A stretch of 24,535 nucleotides of DNA from Verrucomicrobia bacterium TMED56 (GTDB taxonomy: Bacteria > Verrucomicrobiota > Verrucomicrobiia > Opitutales > Seribacteraceae). The stretch covers positions 9,699-34,233 of the forward strand of contig NHDJ01000079.1 in the NCBI GenBank assembly GCA_002167265.1, in the 5' to 3' direction. Under the pieces are notes generated by a model that saw only the letters and a list, made by a program, of their open reading frames with translations, ran no database searches and was not told the DNA's origin. A program made the position numbers and the translations under genes. Shown here one piece after another: positions 16,096 through 24,535 of the stretch (the first letter of the stretch is position 1; the number at the start of each line of letters is the position of its first letter).

Positions 16096-16101
16096 TCCTT
16101 T
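16096..16101 (-). promoter_or_regulatory. Ribosome binding site deciding the manA GTG start
   Basis: AAAGGA on the minus strand is 6 bases before GTG 16089, and no ATG is available in frame nearby. It supports the non-ATG start. Confidence 0.55.
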
Positions 16102-16161
16102 AATGAAAAAGTGTGGCGGTGTAAACGATTGTTGTTAGAGGTTTCTATGTAGGCTTTTATT

Positions 16162-18768
16162 ATGAGTAAATCAGACTTAAAATTAAGTGAGGTTTCTCCT
16201 GGTAGAAGCAGGCTTATTGCAACATTTGCTTTTGCCTTTGGCATCCTGTGCCTATTAGCATTGTTGGATTACAATCCAGAAAGCATCCACGCTACTCCAC
16301 AGTCTGTGGAAAACCCTGTTTTAGGAAAGGCAGGAGTTTTTACAGCAAGAACATTACTTGGTTGGTTTGGCGTTTCTTCCTGGTTGATTCCATGGTTTTT
16401 TATCAATTTGAGCCTTGGTTTATACTGCAAAACTCATACTAAAGCTAAGATTATTAATAGCCTTTCAATTTTGCTCTGTTGTTTATCAATTAGCATAATG
16501 GCGAATGTTCGAGATCATACTGAAATTATGAACGATCAGTTTTCTATGTTCGATTTAAATTATATGGAACATGGTGCAGGAGGATCAATTGGGGCATTTT
16601 TTTATTCAGGTTTGCCGTTTAGCGAAAGCATAAGTGTAAATTTTAATGAGCCAGGCATTCTAAAGCATTGGCTTGGAAGTGTTGGCACTGTGCTTCTGGC
16701 TTTTATTTTATTTGTTTTTGGTCTCTATTACCAAATCCGAAGGTATTTTAGTGTTGATGGAACTATAAATCGCTTCAGGAACCTAACTAATAAAGCCCGA
16801 GAAAAGAAAAACTCAGAAAAAAGTAGAAAGGAAGAAAAAAACATTACCGGCTCCAATACTGTATCAAGTAAAGAAAATTCCACTAACAAGCCTAGCAAAT
16901 GGAGGTTTAAATGGTTTGGGTCAAAGGAAGAAGATCTTTTGTTTGAGGATGTTTCTTTAGGTAAAAATTCCAGTTCTGAACAATCCGAAAATCCTAAAAA
17001 AGAAACTCCCAAAAAATCTACACCTGAATCAAATAAAGTAGAAAAAGCTACTCAGGAAAAACCTGCTTCTCTACCAGATGAGATGTCCCAAAATACTGAA
17101 TCAGAAATTCAGGTTGAGCAGGTTAGTCTACCAGAAAATGTCAATGCAGACTCTTCCTCCACAGATCAAGAAGTTGAAATGGATGGTTTTAAAGTTGTGA
17201 GAGCAGCAAAGACTGAAAAAGCTAGTGATCTATTTCCAGAAAGAAAAGGAGATTACCATTTTCCCACACTTGAGCTTCTAATGGAACCTCCTGACGAAGA
17301 ATCAAATGAAGACGAAGATCACATGATCAAGGCACGTAATCTGAAGGAAACACTCGCCCAATTTAAAGTTGATATTGAGCTTGGCGAGGTGCATACAGGG
17401 CCAGTTATCACCAGATATGATGTACACCCTGCAGCTGGTGTGCGAGTAGAAAAAATTTCCAATCTTGATAAGAACTTAGCCATGGCACTAAAGGCTGACA
17501 GCGTGAGGATTTTAGCACCAGTACCTGGGAAAGGTTGCGTCGGAATAGAAGTTCCTAACCAAAAACCTGCACCTGTTTGCTTGAAAGAAATCCTTCAGTC
17601 AAAAGCATGGGCTGATTCGGGTGCTGAAATACCGATAGTTTTGGGAAAGGAAGCTAGTGGTCGTGCACTTGTGGCAGATCTTACAAAGATGCCGCATTTG
17701 CTGGTTGCTGGATCTACAGGTTCAGGAAAAACAGTCTGCATCAATGCAATAATTGCATCTCTTTGTTACCACTCGAGTCCCGAAGATGTAAGATTTATTA
17801 TGGTAGACCCTAAAATTGTAGAAATGAAGATTTACAATGATCTACCTCATATGCTTATTCCGGTTGTAACCGAGCCTAAAAAAGTTCCTGGGGCTTTGAA
17901 ATGGCTTTTGATCGAAATGGAACGCAGATATCAAATATTCTCAAAAGTAGGAGTCCGAAATATAGCTGGTTTCAACGCAAAAATACTAAAGGATAAGGAA
18001 GAAAAGGAAAAAGCACAGCTCTTGGATGCTGAGATGACGGCTGAAGAGAGGGCAGCTCTTTCTTCAATTCAGGTTCCGCGGGATGACGATGCACTTGAGA
18101 TTCCTGAGAATAAATTACCCTACATTGTTTGTATAATAGACGAACTAGCAGATTTAATGATGGTTGCTCAAGCAGATGTGGAAACGGGAATAGCACGATT
18201 AGCCCAACTTGCTCGAGCTGCCGGTATTCATCTAATCATTGCAACTCAAAGACCTTCGGTTAATGTAATAACCGGCGTTATAAAAGCTAATTTACCGAGT
18301 AGAATTTCTTTTCGTGTTGCATCATATCGTGACAGCCAGACTATTCTCGACGGCAAAGGAGCAGAGGCTCTAATTGGAAAAGGTGATATGTTATTTATCC
18401 CACCTGGCAGCTCTACATTTGTTAGAGCACAGGGGGCATTTGTCAGTGATGATGAAATAAATGGGATCGTAGATTATTTAAAAGTCAACGGACCACCCCA
18501 GATTATTGAAGAAGTAAAAGAACAGATAGACTCTGCAGGGGAGGATGATGTACTAGGTCAAGGAGGTGATGATAGTGATGAGGATCCAATGATTCGAAAA
18601 GCCATCGAGATAATTCGCTCAACAAAGAGAGCTTCCACCTCAAATTTACAAAGGAAGCTCAGTATAGGTTATAATCGAGCAGCAAGAATTATGGACGAGT
18701 TAGAAGATCGTGGTTTAGTCGGTCCAGATACACCAGGTCAAGGACGCGAAATTCTGATGGATTTATGA
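16162..18768 (+). CDS. ftsK: DNA translocase FtsK
   Basis: Septal ATP-driven DNA pump that clears and aligns chromosome ends at division. The 868 residues contain four N-terminal membrane helices (about 18-36, 65-88, 97-115, 169-190), a charged Lys/Glu/Ser linker (about 200-390), the RecA-like motor with Walker A GSTGSGKT (about 516-523) and Walker B VCIIDELADL (about 656-665), and a C-terminal winged-helix gamma domain (from IRKAIEIIRSTKRASTSNLQ to the end) that reads KOPS-like orientation sequences. A complete FtsK/SpoIIIE of usual layout; E. coli's is longer only through its linker. The RodZ-like gene follows after 47 bases in the same direction. Confidence 0.97.
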   Translation: MSKSDLKLSEVSPGRSRLIATFAFAFGILCLLALLDYNPESIHATPQSVENPVLGKAGVFTARTLLGWFGVSSWLIPWFFINLSLGLYCKTHTKAKIINSLSILLCCLSISIMANVRDHTEIMNDQFSMFDLNYMEHGAGGSIGAFFYSGLPFSESISVNFNEPGILKHWLGSVGTVLLAFILFVFGLYYQIRRYFSVDGTINRFRNLTNKAREKKNSEKSRKEEKNITGSNTVSSKENSTNKPSKWRFKWFGSKEEDLLFEDVSLGKNSSSEQSENPKKETPKKSTPESNKVEKATQEKPASLPDEMSQNTESEIQVEQVSLPENVNADSSSTDQEVEMDGFKVVRAAKTEKASDLFPERKGDYHFPTLELLMEPPDEESNEDEDHMIKARNLKETLAQFKVDIELGEVHTGPVITRYDVHPAAGVRVEKISNLDKNLAMALKADSVRILAPVPGKGCVGIEVPNQKPAPVCLKEILQSKAWADSGAEIPIVLGKEASGRALVADLTKMPHLLVAGSTGSGKTVCINAIIASLCYHSSPEDVRFIMVDPKIVEMKIYNDLPHMLIPVVTEPKKVPGALKWLLIEMERRYQIFSKVGVRNIAGFNAKILKDKEEKEKAQLLDAEMTAEERAALSSIQVPRDDDALEIPENKLPYIVCIIDELADLMMVAQADVETGIARLAQLARAAGIHLIIATQRPSVNVITGVIKANLPSRISFRVASYRDSQTILDGKGAEALIGKGDMLFIPPGSSTFVRAQGAFVSDDEINGIVDYLKVNGPPQIIEEVKEQIDSAGEDDVLGQGGDDSDEDPMIRKAIEIIRSTKRASTSNLQRKLSIGYNRAARIMDELEDRGLVGPDTPGQGREILMDL

Positions 18769-18815
18769 ATCTCAGCTTGCCAAAAGTCTTAACATAAATT
18801 TTTGTAATTTTATAC

Positions 18816-19613
18816 ATGCCAGTTGGACAAAAATTAGAAGAAGCAAGAAAGAGAAAAGGCGTTTCACTTCGAGAAGTTTCAGAAAGTACTAAAATCCGTG
18901 GAGATTATCTTTCTGCAATTGAGACGGGTAATTATGAAATTAATCTTCCCGAGGTTTATTTACGAGGTTTTGTTCGGTTGTATTCAAAATTTTTGGGCCT
19001 CGATCAAGATGCAATGGTTGCTGATCTTAATGTTGAAATTGGCAAGACGAGTGAACGGACAATAAAAAAATCTCTGGGATCAATAGTTTCTCAAGACAAT
19101 TTAGAAAACAAGGACAGAACATCAGTAAAAAACCAGCAAATTGCTCCTAATAAAAATAGTAGTTCTAGATCTAACTTAAACTTAACGCTTCCAATCATTC
19201 TATCCTTTGTTGGCGTTTTTATAGTTCTAGCTGTTATATTTACCATTTATCTTAATAAGGGTGAAGACGCATTCTCAGGTGAAAACAGTGGAGTCGAGTC
19301 AACAATCAATGAAGTGGTTGATCAGAATCAACAGATTTCAAGTGATTCAGCAACGAGTAGACATATCCTAGAAATTTCCGTTACAGGTGACATGAAAAAG
19401 CTGATAATCTGTGATGAAGGTAAGTCACCTCCTGTCTTTCATGAATTCGATAGTTTAAAGGAAGGCTGGAAAACAGAGATCTCTTTTATTGAATCGTTTA
19501 GGTGTTACTCTTCCGAAGTAGAAAAAGTAATCATTTCCGTAGATGGGGAAGAACCTAGAAGTGCGATTGTAGATCGTTCAGGTATTGGTACTTTTAGCTG
19601 GAAAGCTAACTAA
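18816..19613 (+). CDS. RodZ-family helix-turn-helix membrane protein
   Basis: A 265-residue protein with an N-terminal RodZ-type helix-turn-helix (about 1-70: GQKLEEARKRKGVSLREVSE, then YLSAIETGNY and YLRGFVRLYSKFLGLD), a basic linker, one membrane helix (about 127-148, PIILSFVGVFIVLAVIFTIY) and a periplasmic tail of about 115 residues. RodZ ties MreB filaments to the membrane and shapes rod cells. The N-terminal fold and topology match; the periplasmic part is shorter than in E. coli (337 residues total), so it may be a divergent RodZ or another member of the same family. ATG at 18816. It lies downstream of ftsK, consistent with a cell-envelope or division unit. It converges with the M28 peptidase, 17 bases apart. 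Confidence 0.82.
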   Translation: MPVGQKLEEARKRKGVSLREVSESTKIRGDYLSAIETGNYEINLPEVYLRGFVRLYSKFLGLDQDAMVADLNVEIGKTSERTIKKSLGSIVSQDNLENKDRTSVKNQQIAPNKNSSSRSNLNLTLPIILSFVGVFIVLAVIFTIYLNKGEDAFSGENSGVESTINEVVDQNQQISSDSATSRHILEISVTGDMKKLIICDEGKSPPVFHEFDSLKEGWKTEISFIESFRCYSSEVEKVIISVDGEEPRSAIVDRSGIGTFSWKAN

Positions 19614-19630
19614 GAATTTTCAACATCACT

Positions 19631-22498
19631 TCATCTTGCTTTGGGAGTGATATCTAATTGTATTTTTTCCCCACTACGGATGACCCTTACAGTAACTTGA
19701 CGCTTGGGAATCAACTTACCGATTGCATCAGTGTAATCGTAAATGTTTTCAACTTTTTGATTTGAAAGTTCGACAATAAGATCACCCGCTAAAATGCCGG
19801 CTAAATCAGCAGGTCCGTTTTTACTTACGCCCGAAAGTAGAACTCCTTTTGCATCAGTTTGTGAGTAGTCAGGAATGGTTCCTAAGTATGCTCTTAATTT
19901 TGCCCGATTGGATGTCGATGGTCTTACTTGGCTGACATAATCAATTCTATCCCGTTGGCTGAGAATGCTTACAATGCGAGTAAAAAGCTTCGAACATTGA
20001 ATGATTCCATCATAATTTATTTTGTCTGCTGTGTCACTTGGGGAATGATAATCATTATGTAAACCAGTAAAAGCACTAATTATAGGAACGCCTTTTGTGA
20101 AAAAAGAGGTGGTATCGGTTGGAATGTGACTATCGTTTTGCAGGTTCAAGTTAAGTCTGACAGGAACATTTGCCATTTGTATGATCTTACGCCATTGTGT
20201 AGATGAACCTACTCCATGAATGGTCATTTTCTCATTTAGCCTACCAACCATGTCCATATTGAGATATGCGACTATTGGGTTTGCTCCCGAGTGGTTTTGA
20301 TTAAGAAGTTTATTTGCAAAATGAGAAGAGCCCACAAGACCAATCTCCTCTCCAGACCATGCGGCAAAAACAACATCAAACATAGGTTTCTGAGGATTAA
20401 ATTCATTTTTTAAGAGCATTCTTATAATCTCAAGCAGAGCACTTATTCCTGAACCGTTGTCATCCGCCCCCGGATGGATTTTACCTTTTTGACTCTTCTT
20501 GGCTCTTGAACTGTGTTTTCCTTTACCAATATGGTCAATATGGGCACCAACCAAAATAAATGGATGATCAAGTTTGTTATTTTTATTTAAATCGAGGTAG
20601 CCAACAGTATTCTGGCATGTCCCCTTTATTCTGGAGATTTCTAAGTTTGAAGTAAAAGATAAGTTCTTGAGAACAAACCCCATGGCGGGGTTTCCTTTTT
20701 CAAATAGTTTGCTTACCTCTTTATAATCTTTGCCATTCGATGTGAAAAGATGGTAGGTCAATTCTCTATTTAAGGAAATCGCTTGGATTGAGATTTTTTC
20801 TCTTGTTGAGCTGGCAAAAGGAATAACTTCCCCTGTAGAATCATTAGTATCAGAAATAAAGATTATCCCTTTAGCACCTAAATCTCTGGCTGTTGACGCT
20901 TTCTTTCTCAGGGTTGAATGATAAAAATGCTTTTCTTTTTTCTCACCACTCCAACCAGGAGGAAGCTTTCTTAGACAAAGTACCCATTTATTCTCTACAT
21001 CTAAATGTGTATACGAATCATAATTTGAATTGGTATTCTCATCGGTAATCCTTATGCCGTATCCGACAAATGTTATTTCTTTGGCAAGAGATTTACCTGA
21101 GTCACTGAAAGCTAAAGGATTCCAATCCTTTCCAATAATTAAGTTTTTATCATGAAAACTGAAATCCAAGGAAGATTCTGGGCTGAATGCTGCATGCTTA
21201 AAAAACGAAAAATCCTGATACCATGTGCCATCGAAATACTCCTTGAGATTATTATTTTCAAAGTGGCTTGCCACATATTCATTTGCCTTCTTTAAACCAG
21301 GAGAGCCAGTACTTCTTCCTTCAAGATTTTCAGAACTCAAATATTCAACATGCTTTTTAGCATGATATAGGGATGATTTAATATCCTTTTTTGCAACTTC
21401 AGTATCGAGTGTTTTGGATCCTTTTACTGACGGAGATTCATTGAGCAAACGCAGGGCATCTTCATGGTTCCAATTAGCCAAAAAAATCTGTGATTTTTTA
21501 GCTGGAGTAGCATTGCTTGTCCATGAAATGGTATTGCCATCTGGAGAAAAACTTGGAAGACCATCAAAGCCTTCCCGTTCGGTTATACGCACAGGTTTCT
21601 TCTTTCCGAAAAAATCTACAATGTAGAGTTCAAAATTATGAAAGCCTTGTAGGTTGGTTGAAAAAATTATGTATTCATTGGAGGGGTGGAAAAAAGGTGC
21701 CCATGACATAGCGTTTAACTGCGTAATTTTTCTTTCTACTCGGTCATTTATTGACATGGTATAAATCTCCGCCTTGTGCCCATCGGGAGAAAACCTTCTC
21801 CAGCAAATATTTTCTCCCGTTGAATCAAAAAAAGGTCCACCATCATAACCTAAATGGTCTGTGAGTCTTGTAACTCGTTCCCCATTGCTGTGCATCAGGT
21901 AGATCTCATTATGAAAAGATGGGTTTTCTAAGGTAGCGGGATCATTATTTTGGTCATAAGCATGTCGATTAGATGTAAAAACTATTTTCTTTCCATCAGG
22001 TGAATACGCACATTCGGCATCATATCCATAAGAATTGGTAAGACGTGATATCTTTCCTGTTATAAGGTTTTTTGAAAATAAATCGTAATTTGGGTCATAG
22101 TCCCAACTGTACTTCTTCTGCTTACCCGATTTTCGTAATTCAAGTTCCTCCTTTTGCTTGGACCGAGAGGTAGGGTCTAAGTGAGTAGATGCATAGAGGA
22201 TTTTTTCTTCTGTAGGGTAGAACCAAGCACAAGTAGTTTTTCCAACACCAGAAGAGATTAATGTGTTTTCTCCACTTACTAAATCCAAAGAATAGATCTG
22301 GTAAAATGGATTCCCAGTAACATTTTCAGACTGGTAGCAGATTTTAGAACCCGTTGAAGAAAAATATCCTTCACCAGATCTATTACCTTCGAAAGTTAAT
22401 TGAACAATGTTTGCCAGAACTCCCTTGTCAGCATGAGCAAAGCTAGAAATAAGTGCCAGTGTATAAAAGAGGAATCTAAAAGGAACTAGATTTAACAT
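19631..22498 (-). CDS. Secreted M28 peptidase with N-terminal PD40 propeller, PA-like insert and C-terminal PDZ
   Basis: This 955-residue protein (from ATG 22498) starts with a signal peptide (LNLVPFRFLFYTLALISSFAHA). Residues about 30-350 hold PD40/TolB-type propeller blades (YSPDGKKIVFTSN, FSPDGNTISWTSN). Residues about 375-860 are an M28 Zn aminopeptidase-like domain with a PA-like insert (about 470-600). Ligands: H653 (VGAHIDH), D679 (PGADDNGSG), E718 with catalytic E717 (WSGEEIGL), D749 (LNMDMVGR) and H818 (NDYHSPSD). All are present, so it should be active. A PDZ domain closes the protein (about 866-950, GVLLSGVSKNGPADLAGILAGD). Likely periplasmic or surface peptide degradation. The ATG is preferred over an upstream TTG because it gives a proper signal peptide. 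It lies 51 bases after the AraC-type gene, which probably shares its transcript and may control it. Confidence 0.92.
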   Translation of the reverse strand: MLNLVPFRFLFYTLALISSFAHADKGVLANIVQLTFEGNRSGEGYFSSTGSKICYQSENVTGNPFYQIYSLDLVSGENTLISSGVGKTTCAWFYPTEEKILYASTHLDPTSRSKQKEELELRKSGKQKKYSWDYDPNYDLFSKNLITGKISRLTNSYGYDAECAYSPDGKKIVFTSNRHAYDQNNDPATLENPSFHNEIYLMHSNGERVTRLTDHLGYDGGPFFDSTGENICWRRFSPDGHKAEIYTMSINDRVERKITQLNAMSWAPFFHPSNEYIIFSTNLQGFHNFELYIVDFFGKKKPVRITEREGFDGLPSFSPDGNTISWTSNATPAKKSQIFLANWNHEDALRLLNESPSVKGSKTLDTEVAKKDIKSSLYHAKKHVEYLSSENLEGRSTGSPGLKKANEYVASHFENNNLKEYFDGTWYQDFSFFKHAAFSPESSLDFSFHDKNLIIGKDWNPLAFSDSGKSLAKEITFVGYGIRITDENTNSNYDSYTHLDVENKWVLCLRKLPPGWSGEKKEKHFYHSTLRKKASTARDLGAKGIIFISDTNDSTGEVIPFASSTREKISIQAISLNRELTYHLFTSNGKDYKEVSKLFEKGNPAMGFVLKNLSFTSNLEISRIKGTCQNTVGYLDLNKNNKLDHPFILVGAHIDHIGKGKHSSRAKKSQKGKIHPGADDNGSGISALLEIIRMLLKNEFNPQKPMFDVVFAAWSGEEIGLVGSSHFANKLLNQNHSGANPIVAYLNMDMVGRLNEKMTIHGVGSSTQWRKIIQMANVPVRLNLNLQNDSHIPTDTTSFFTKGVPIISAFTGLHNDYHSPSDTADKINYDGIIQCSKLFTRIVSILSQRDRIDYVSQVRPSTSNRAKLRAYLGTIPDYSQTDAKGVLLSGVSKNGPADLAGILAGDLIVELSNQKVENIYDYTDAIGKLIPKRQVTVRVIRSGEKIQLDITPKAR

Positions 22499-22549
22499 GC
22501 ATTCGTGATAATGCATGAATGGCAAATAGACAAGACTATGCCGATGGTT

Positions 22550-23701
22550 TTATGCTACTTCTATGAGTTGCTTTTTGACAAACCAAAAGGATGACTTTCC
22601 TCTGGTTATTGCAGAAAAATCAATGGGAATGTTTTCCCCACTTTTACTTACAAGAGAAACAGCAACATTAAAAACATTTTTCCCATTGACGATAGAATTG
22701 ACCGCTTCGGATGCTGAGGTCAAGTCTTCCGGACTGATAAAATTCATAAAAGGTTTGTTTCTCAGTTCATCTGTTGTGTAGCCCAGGAAATCAGACCAAT
22801 CCGAGTCGATACCATGGAAAACAATTTCTCCGTCAATTATTTCCAAGGTACCAGAAAAGTCAGAGACGAGCGACATTGAATCCAAGGACTGCATGCTTTG
22901 GTCCATGGGAATGGAACCATGCTTAGTGAGCATTTTATTTTGGAAATGCTTGGGAGTCATTCCAATGCGTTTTTTGAACGCACGGTGAAAATAGTGTACA
23001 CTTTCAAATCCGCACGCTACTGAAACACGCTTGATACTGACTTTAGTTGTTGAAAGCATTTTCTTGGACTGATCTATTCGAGTTCTGATCAAATCCTCTG
23101 TGGGGCTGATGTTGAATATTTGCTTGTAAAGTGAAGCGAACCTACTTGAGCTTAAACCCATAATTTGTGCCATATTTCCTATTGTCCAACGCTTTGGGAA
23201 ATTTTCATGAACATCTGTTCTGAGTTCGCGTAGCTTCTGTGCGTGGTCGGGGAGGGAGAGAACAAAGTCCTGCTTAACGAATCTAGAAATTTTCGTAAAT
23301 AATTCTTGAATTAAGATTGAAATAATCCGTTCATGGTGAATATCTTTGGCTAAATTTTCTTTAGCAATCTTTTCAAAAATTGAGTCTAGAAAGTAAGTTT
23401 GGACAGGACTTAAAACAGTGCTGGATTGAAAATCCAGCGACGTAAGTAACCTCGCACAATCTGAACTTTTAAAGATTAGACTGTCATAAATTAGTTCGTT
23501 TTTAATAGGTTTAACGGAAATGGATTGGTCAGGTGAAAACAGGATACAGTCTCCATAATTGACTTCAGATAAACCCTCAGAATTTTTGACTAATGCATCA
23601 GACTTAAATAAAAGGAATGTAAAGTTTGGAGAAACTGAGCTTATTTCTCTTTCAGGAGGCAGTGTGTTTGATGATGAAACATCAACTAATCTAATTTTCA
23701 T
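22550..23701 (-). CDS. AraC-family transcription regulator with C-terminal PAS domain
   Basis: This 383-residue protein has an N-terminal sensing-like region (about 1-140), an AraC/XylS DNA-binding domain (about 155-258) and a PAS domain (about 280-380). The DNA-binding domain shows both helix-turn-helices: IGNMAQIMGLSSSRFASLYK, and VSVACGFESVHYFHRAFKKR followed by GMTPKHF. The PAS shows DWSDFLGYTTDELRNKPFMN. AraC proteins normally end with the DNA-binding domain; a sensor placed after it is unusual. No membrane helix or phosphoacceptor domain is seen, so the signal is probably a small molecule or a co-factor. ATG at 23701. A possible -10 (TATAAT) inside an inverted repeat lies 85 bases upstream. 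The M28 peptidase gene follows, suggesting that it regulates that gene or a nearby target; ligand and targets are unknown. Confidence 0.88.
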   Translation of the reverse strand: MKIRLVDVSSSNTLPPEREISSVSPNFTFLLFKSDALVKNSEGLSEVNYGDCILFSPDQSISVKPIKNELIYDSLIFKSSDCARLLTSLDFQSSTVLSPVQTYFLDSIFEKIAKENLAKDIHHERIISILIQELFTKISRFVKQDFVLSLPDHAQKLRELRTDVHENFPKRWTIGNMAQIMGLSSSRFASLYKQIFNISPTEDLIRTRIDQSKKMLSTTKVSIKRVSVACGFESVHYFHRAFKKRIGMTPKHFQNKMLTKHGSIPMDQSMQSLDSMSLVSDFSGTLEIIDGEIVFHGIDSDWSDFLGYTTDELRNKPFMNFISPEDLTSASEAVNSIVNGKNVFNVAVSLVSKSGENIPIDFSAITRGKSSFWFVKKQLIEVA

Positions 23702-23779
23702 AGAAATAAATTGTTAACTTTTACCCGATAAGTCAATAAATTAATGGAACTTAAAATGGATTGGTCAACATTTGTCGAA

Positions 23780-23800
23780 AAGTGAATTATAGTATCACTT
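23780..23800 (-). promoter_or_regulatory. Inverted repeat enclosing a TATAAT, upstream of the AraC-type gene
   Basis: Perfect 6-base arms AAGTGA and TCACTT surround a 9-base spacer. Read on the minus strand the spacer contains TATAAT (23791-23786), a consensus -10. No good -35 is found 16-18 bases before it, which would suit an activator-dependent promoter. A start site near 23779 would give the araC-type mRNA a leader of about 78 bases. It could instead be a weak terminator for fdxA, whose stop is 24 bases away, but no U-run follows. Confidence 0.4.
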
Positions 23801-23823
23801 ATGCCTTATACGCTTACGACAAA

Positions 23824-24126
23824 TTACTGGTCCGCATCAGGGTCCGAACACTTTGGTCCTTTAAGGGCATCAATCTGACCGATCAGTTGGGGGTGTTCTT
23901 CGGCTTTTTCATTCAATTCGATCCAATCCTGTAGTTCCTCAGGAACATCCATATCTGGATAAATGGCTTCAACAGGGCATTCATCCATGCATGCATTGCA
24001 ATCAATGCAAGTTTCTGGGTTGATGTAAAGTCGATCAGGCAGTTCGTGGAAGGCGTCAACTGGACAAACTGAAACGCAACTTGTGAACTTACAATCAACA
24101 CATTTTTCTGTTACAACATATGTCAT
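23824..24126 (-). CDS. fdxA: 7Fe-type ferredoxin, FdxA-like
   Basis: Small cytoplasmic electron carrier of 100 residues. It matches the Azotobacter FdI/FdxA pattern: C9, C12, C17 and C21 in CVDCKFTSCVSVCPVDAF, then the second cluster motif CIDCNACMDECP. By analogy, C9, C17 and the last Cys of the second motif bind a [3Fe-4S] cluster, while C21 and the first three Cys of the second motif bind a [4Fe-4S] cluster. The free Cys24 position of FdI is Ala here. The C-terminal helix region (DVPEELQDWIELNEKAEE) matches the FdI extension. ATG at 24126 follows the glutaredoxin stop by 4 bases, so the two are cotranscribed. A redox or iron-sulfur role is implied; the partner is unknown. Confidence 0.93.
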   Translation of the reverse strand: MTYVVTEKCVDCKFTSCVSVCPVDAFHELPDRLYINPETCIDCNACMDECPVEAIYPDMDVPEELQDWIELNEKAEEHPQLIGQIDALKGPKCSDPDADQ

Positions 24127-24130
24127 TTTA

Positions 24131-24481
24131 TTAAAAGAATCTTACAGGAGAACTGCCTGAAGCCTTTTGTCGCATAGCTTCATGTTCTTCATCTGAACAC
24201 GGTGCATCAATGGGAACTTCGGTTGAAACATCATTTTTTTGGACTAGGTTATTTGAAAGAAGATAGTTTTCTACTTCCTCTCCGCTCACATCTGCGAGCA
24301 TTTCTCCGTTTACTTCAACACAGGGAGAAAGAGGTTGCCCTGATTTTGTAACCATTTCTTCGTATATTTGGCGGTTATTAATGATGTCTAAATCTTCGTA
24401 TTTCAAGGAGTATTTATCCATGATTGCTCTTACGCCCATGCTCCAGCCACACTGTGGTTTTAAATATGCTTTAATTTCCAT
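24131..24481 (-). CDS. Glutaredoxin-fold protein with CGWS monothiol-type site
   Basis: A 116-residue protein whose first about 80 residues fit a glutaredoxin fold: strand MEIKAYLKPQ, active site CGWS (C11) at the start of the first helix, cis-Pro-like segment QPLSPCVEVNG, and a final helix SGEEVENYLLSN. A Ser at the fourth site position resembles monothiol CGFS glutaredoxins, which carry iron-sulfur clusters, but Trp replaces Phe and the rest is not a close Grx4 match. A tail of about 35 residues (DAPCSDEEHEAMRQKA, ending SSPVRFF) is extra. It is translated with the ferredoxin, 4 bases apart. A role in Fe-S or thiol redox chemistry is inferred; this could also be a glutathione-transferase-N-like or other thioredoxin-fold protein. 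Confidence 0.78.
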   Translation of the reverse strand: MEIKAYLKPQCGWSMGVRAIMDKYSLKYEDLDIINNRQIYEEMVTKSGQPLSPCVEVNGEMLADVSGEEVENYLLSNNLVQKNDVSTEVPIDAPCSDEEHEAMRQKASGSSPVRFF

Positions 24482-24487
24482 ACTATT

Positions 24488-24516
24488 ATTTAATTACTAA
24501 AAATGACTTTTGGCAA
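24488..24516 (-). promoter_or_regulatory. Possible promoter of glutaredoxin-fdxA, maybe leaderless
   Basis: On the minus strand TTGCCA (24516-24511) and TTAAAT (24493-24488) are spaced by 17 bases. The start site expected about 7 bases further falls on or near the ATG at 24481, so the mRNA could be leaderless; no Shine-Dalgarno is visible. The match is weak and the region is AT-rich. Confidence 0.25.
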
Positions 24517-24535
24517 ATGTTTCTGAAAACTTATT

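Overview
The window (24.5 kb, AT-rich by eye, no tRNA, rRNA, CRISPR array or insertion sequence seen) is a chromosomal segment from a Gram-negative bacterium. A heptose-phosphate adenylyltransferase (lipopolysaccharide precursor route), a lipoprotein, a RodZ-family protein, a secreted PD40-propeller/M28/PDZ peptidase and a DUF1538 transporter gene point, without proof, towards the Planctomycetota-Verrucomicrobiota-Chlamydiota group, most likely a marine verrucomicrobial (Opitutae-like) lineage. The taxonomic call is inference.

Layout. Positions 1-6651 (minus strand) hold a tightly packed signalling set: a giant coiled-coil protein made of exact 36-residue repeats, an adenylate cyclase of GAF-GAF-PAS-cyclase-TPR architecture (as in cyanobacterial CyaB1), a 14-TPR protein built from two 250-residue blocks, and the start of another TPR reading frame leaving the left edge. 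Divergent from it (6738-11234, plus strand) is a second set: a coiled-coil lipoprotein, a two-domain DUF1538 membrane protein with an EF-hand-like loop in its long central linker, and, 1 base later, a 374-residue protein that looks like three PII-like domains fused in one chain. Positions 11252-16089 (minus) are housekeeping: manA, grpE, dnaJ, rfaE2, purN and prmA. Positions 16162-19613 (plus) carry ftsK and a RodZ-like gene. Positions 19631-24481 (minus) carry a glutaredoxin with a CGWS site, a 7Fe-type ferredoxin (fdxA), an AraC-family regulator with an unusual C-terminal PAS domain, and the secreted M28 peptidase.

How genes work together. Cyclase, rod and TPR protein overlap or nearly touch, so they are probably co-translated and may form one cAMP-signalling assembly; this is inference. 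DUF1538 and the tri-PII protein are probably a transporter and its dedicated regulator. GrpE and DnaJ are co-chaperones for a DnaK encoded elsewhere. No stretch of more than 300 bases lacks a gene. The longest gaps are 23702-23823 (araC upstream region), 6652-6737 (divergent promoter region), 16090-16161 (manA/ftsK divergent region) and 15063-15129 (grpE upstream region).

The two strongest candidates for something undescribed are the 36-residue-repeat rod protein encoded with the adenylate cyclase, and the single-chain triple PII-like protein paired with an EF-hand-bearing DUF1538 protein.
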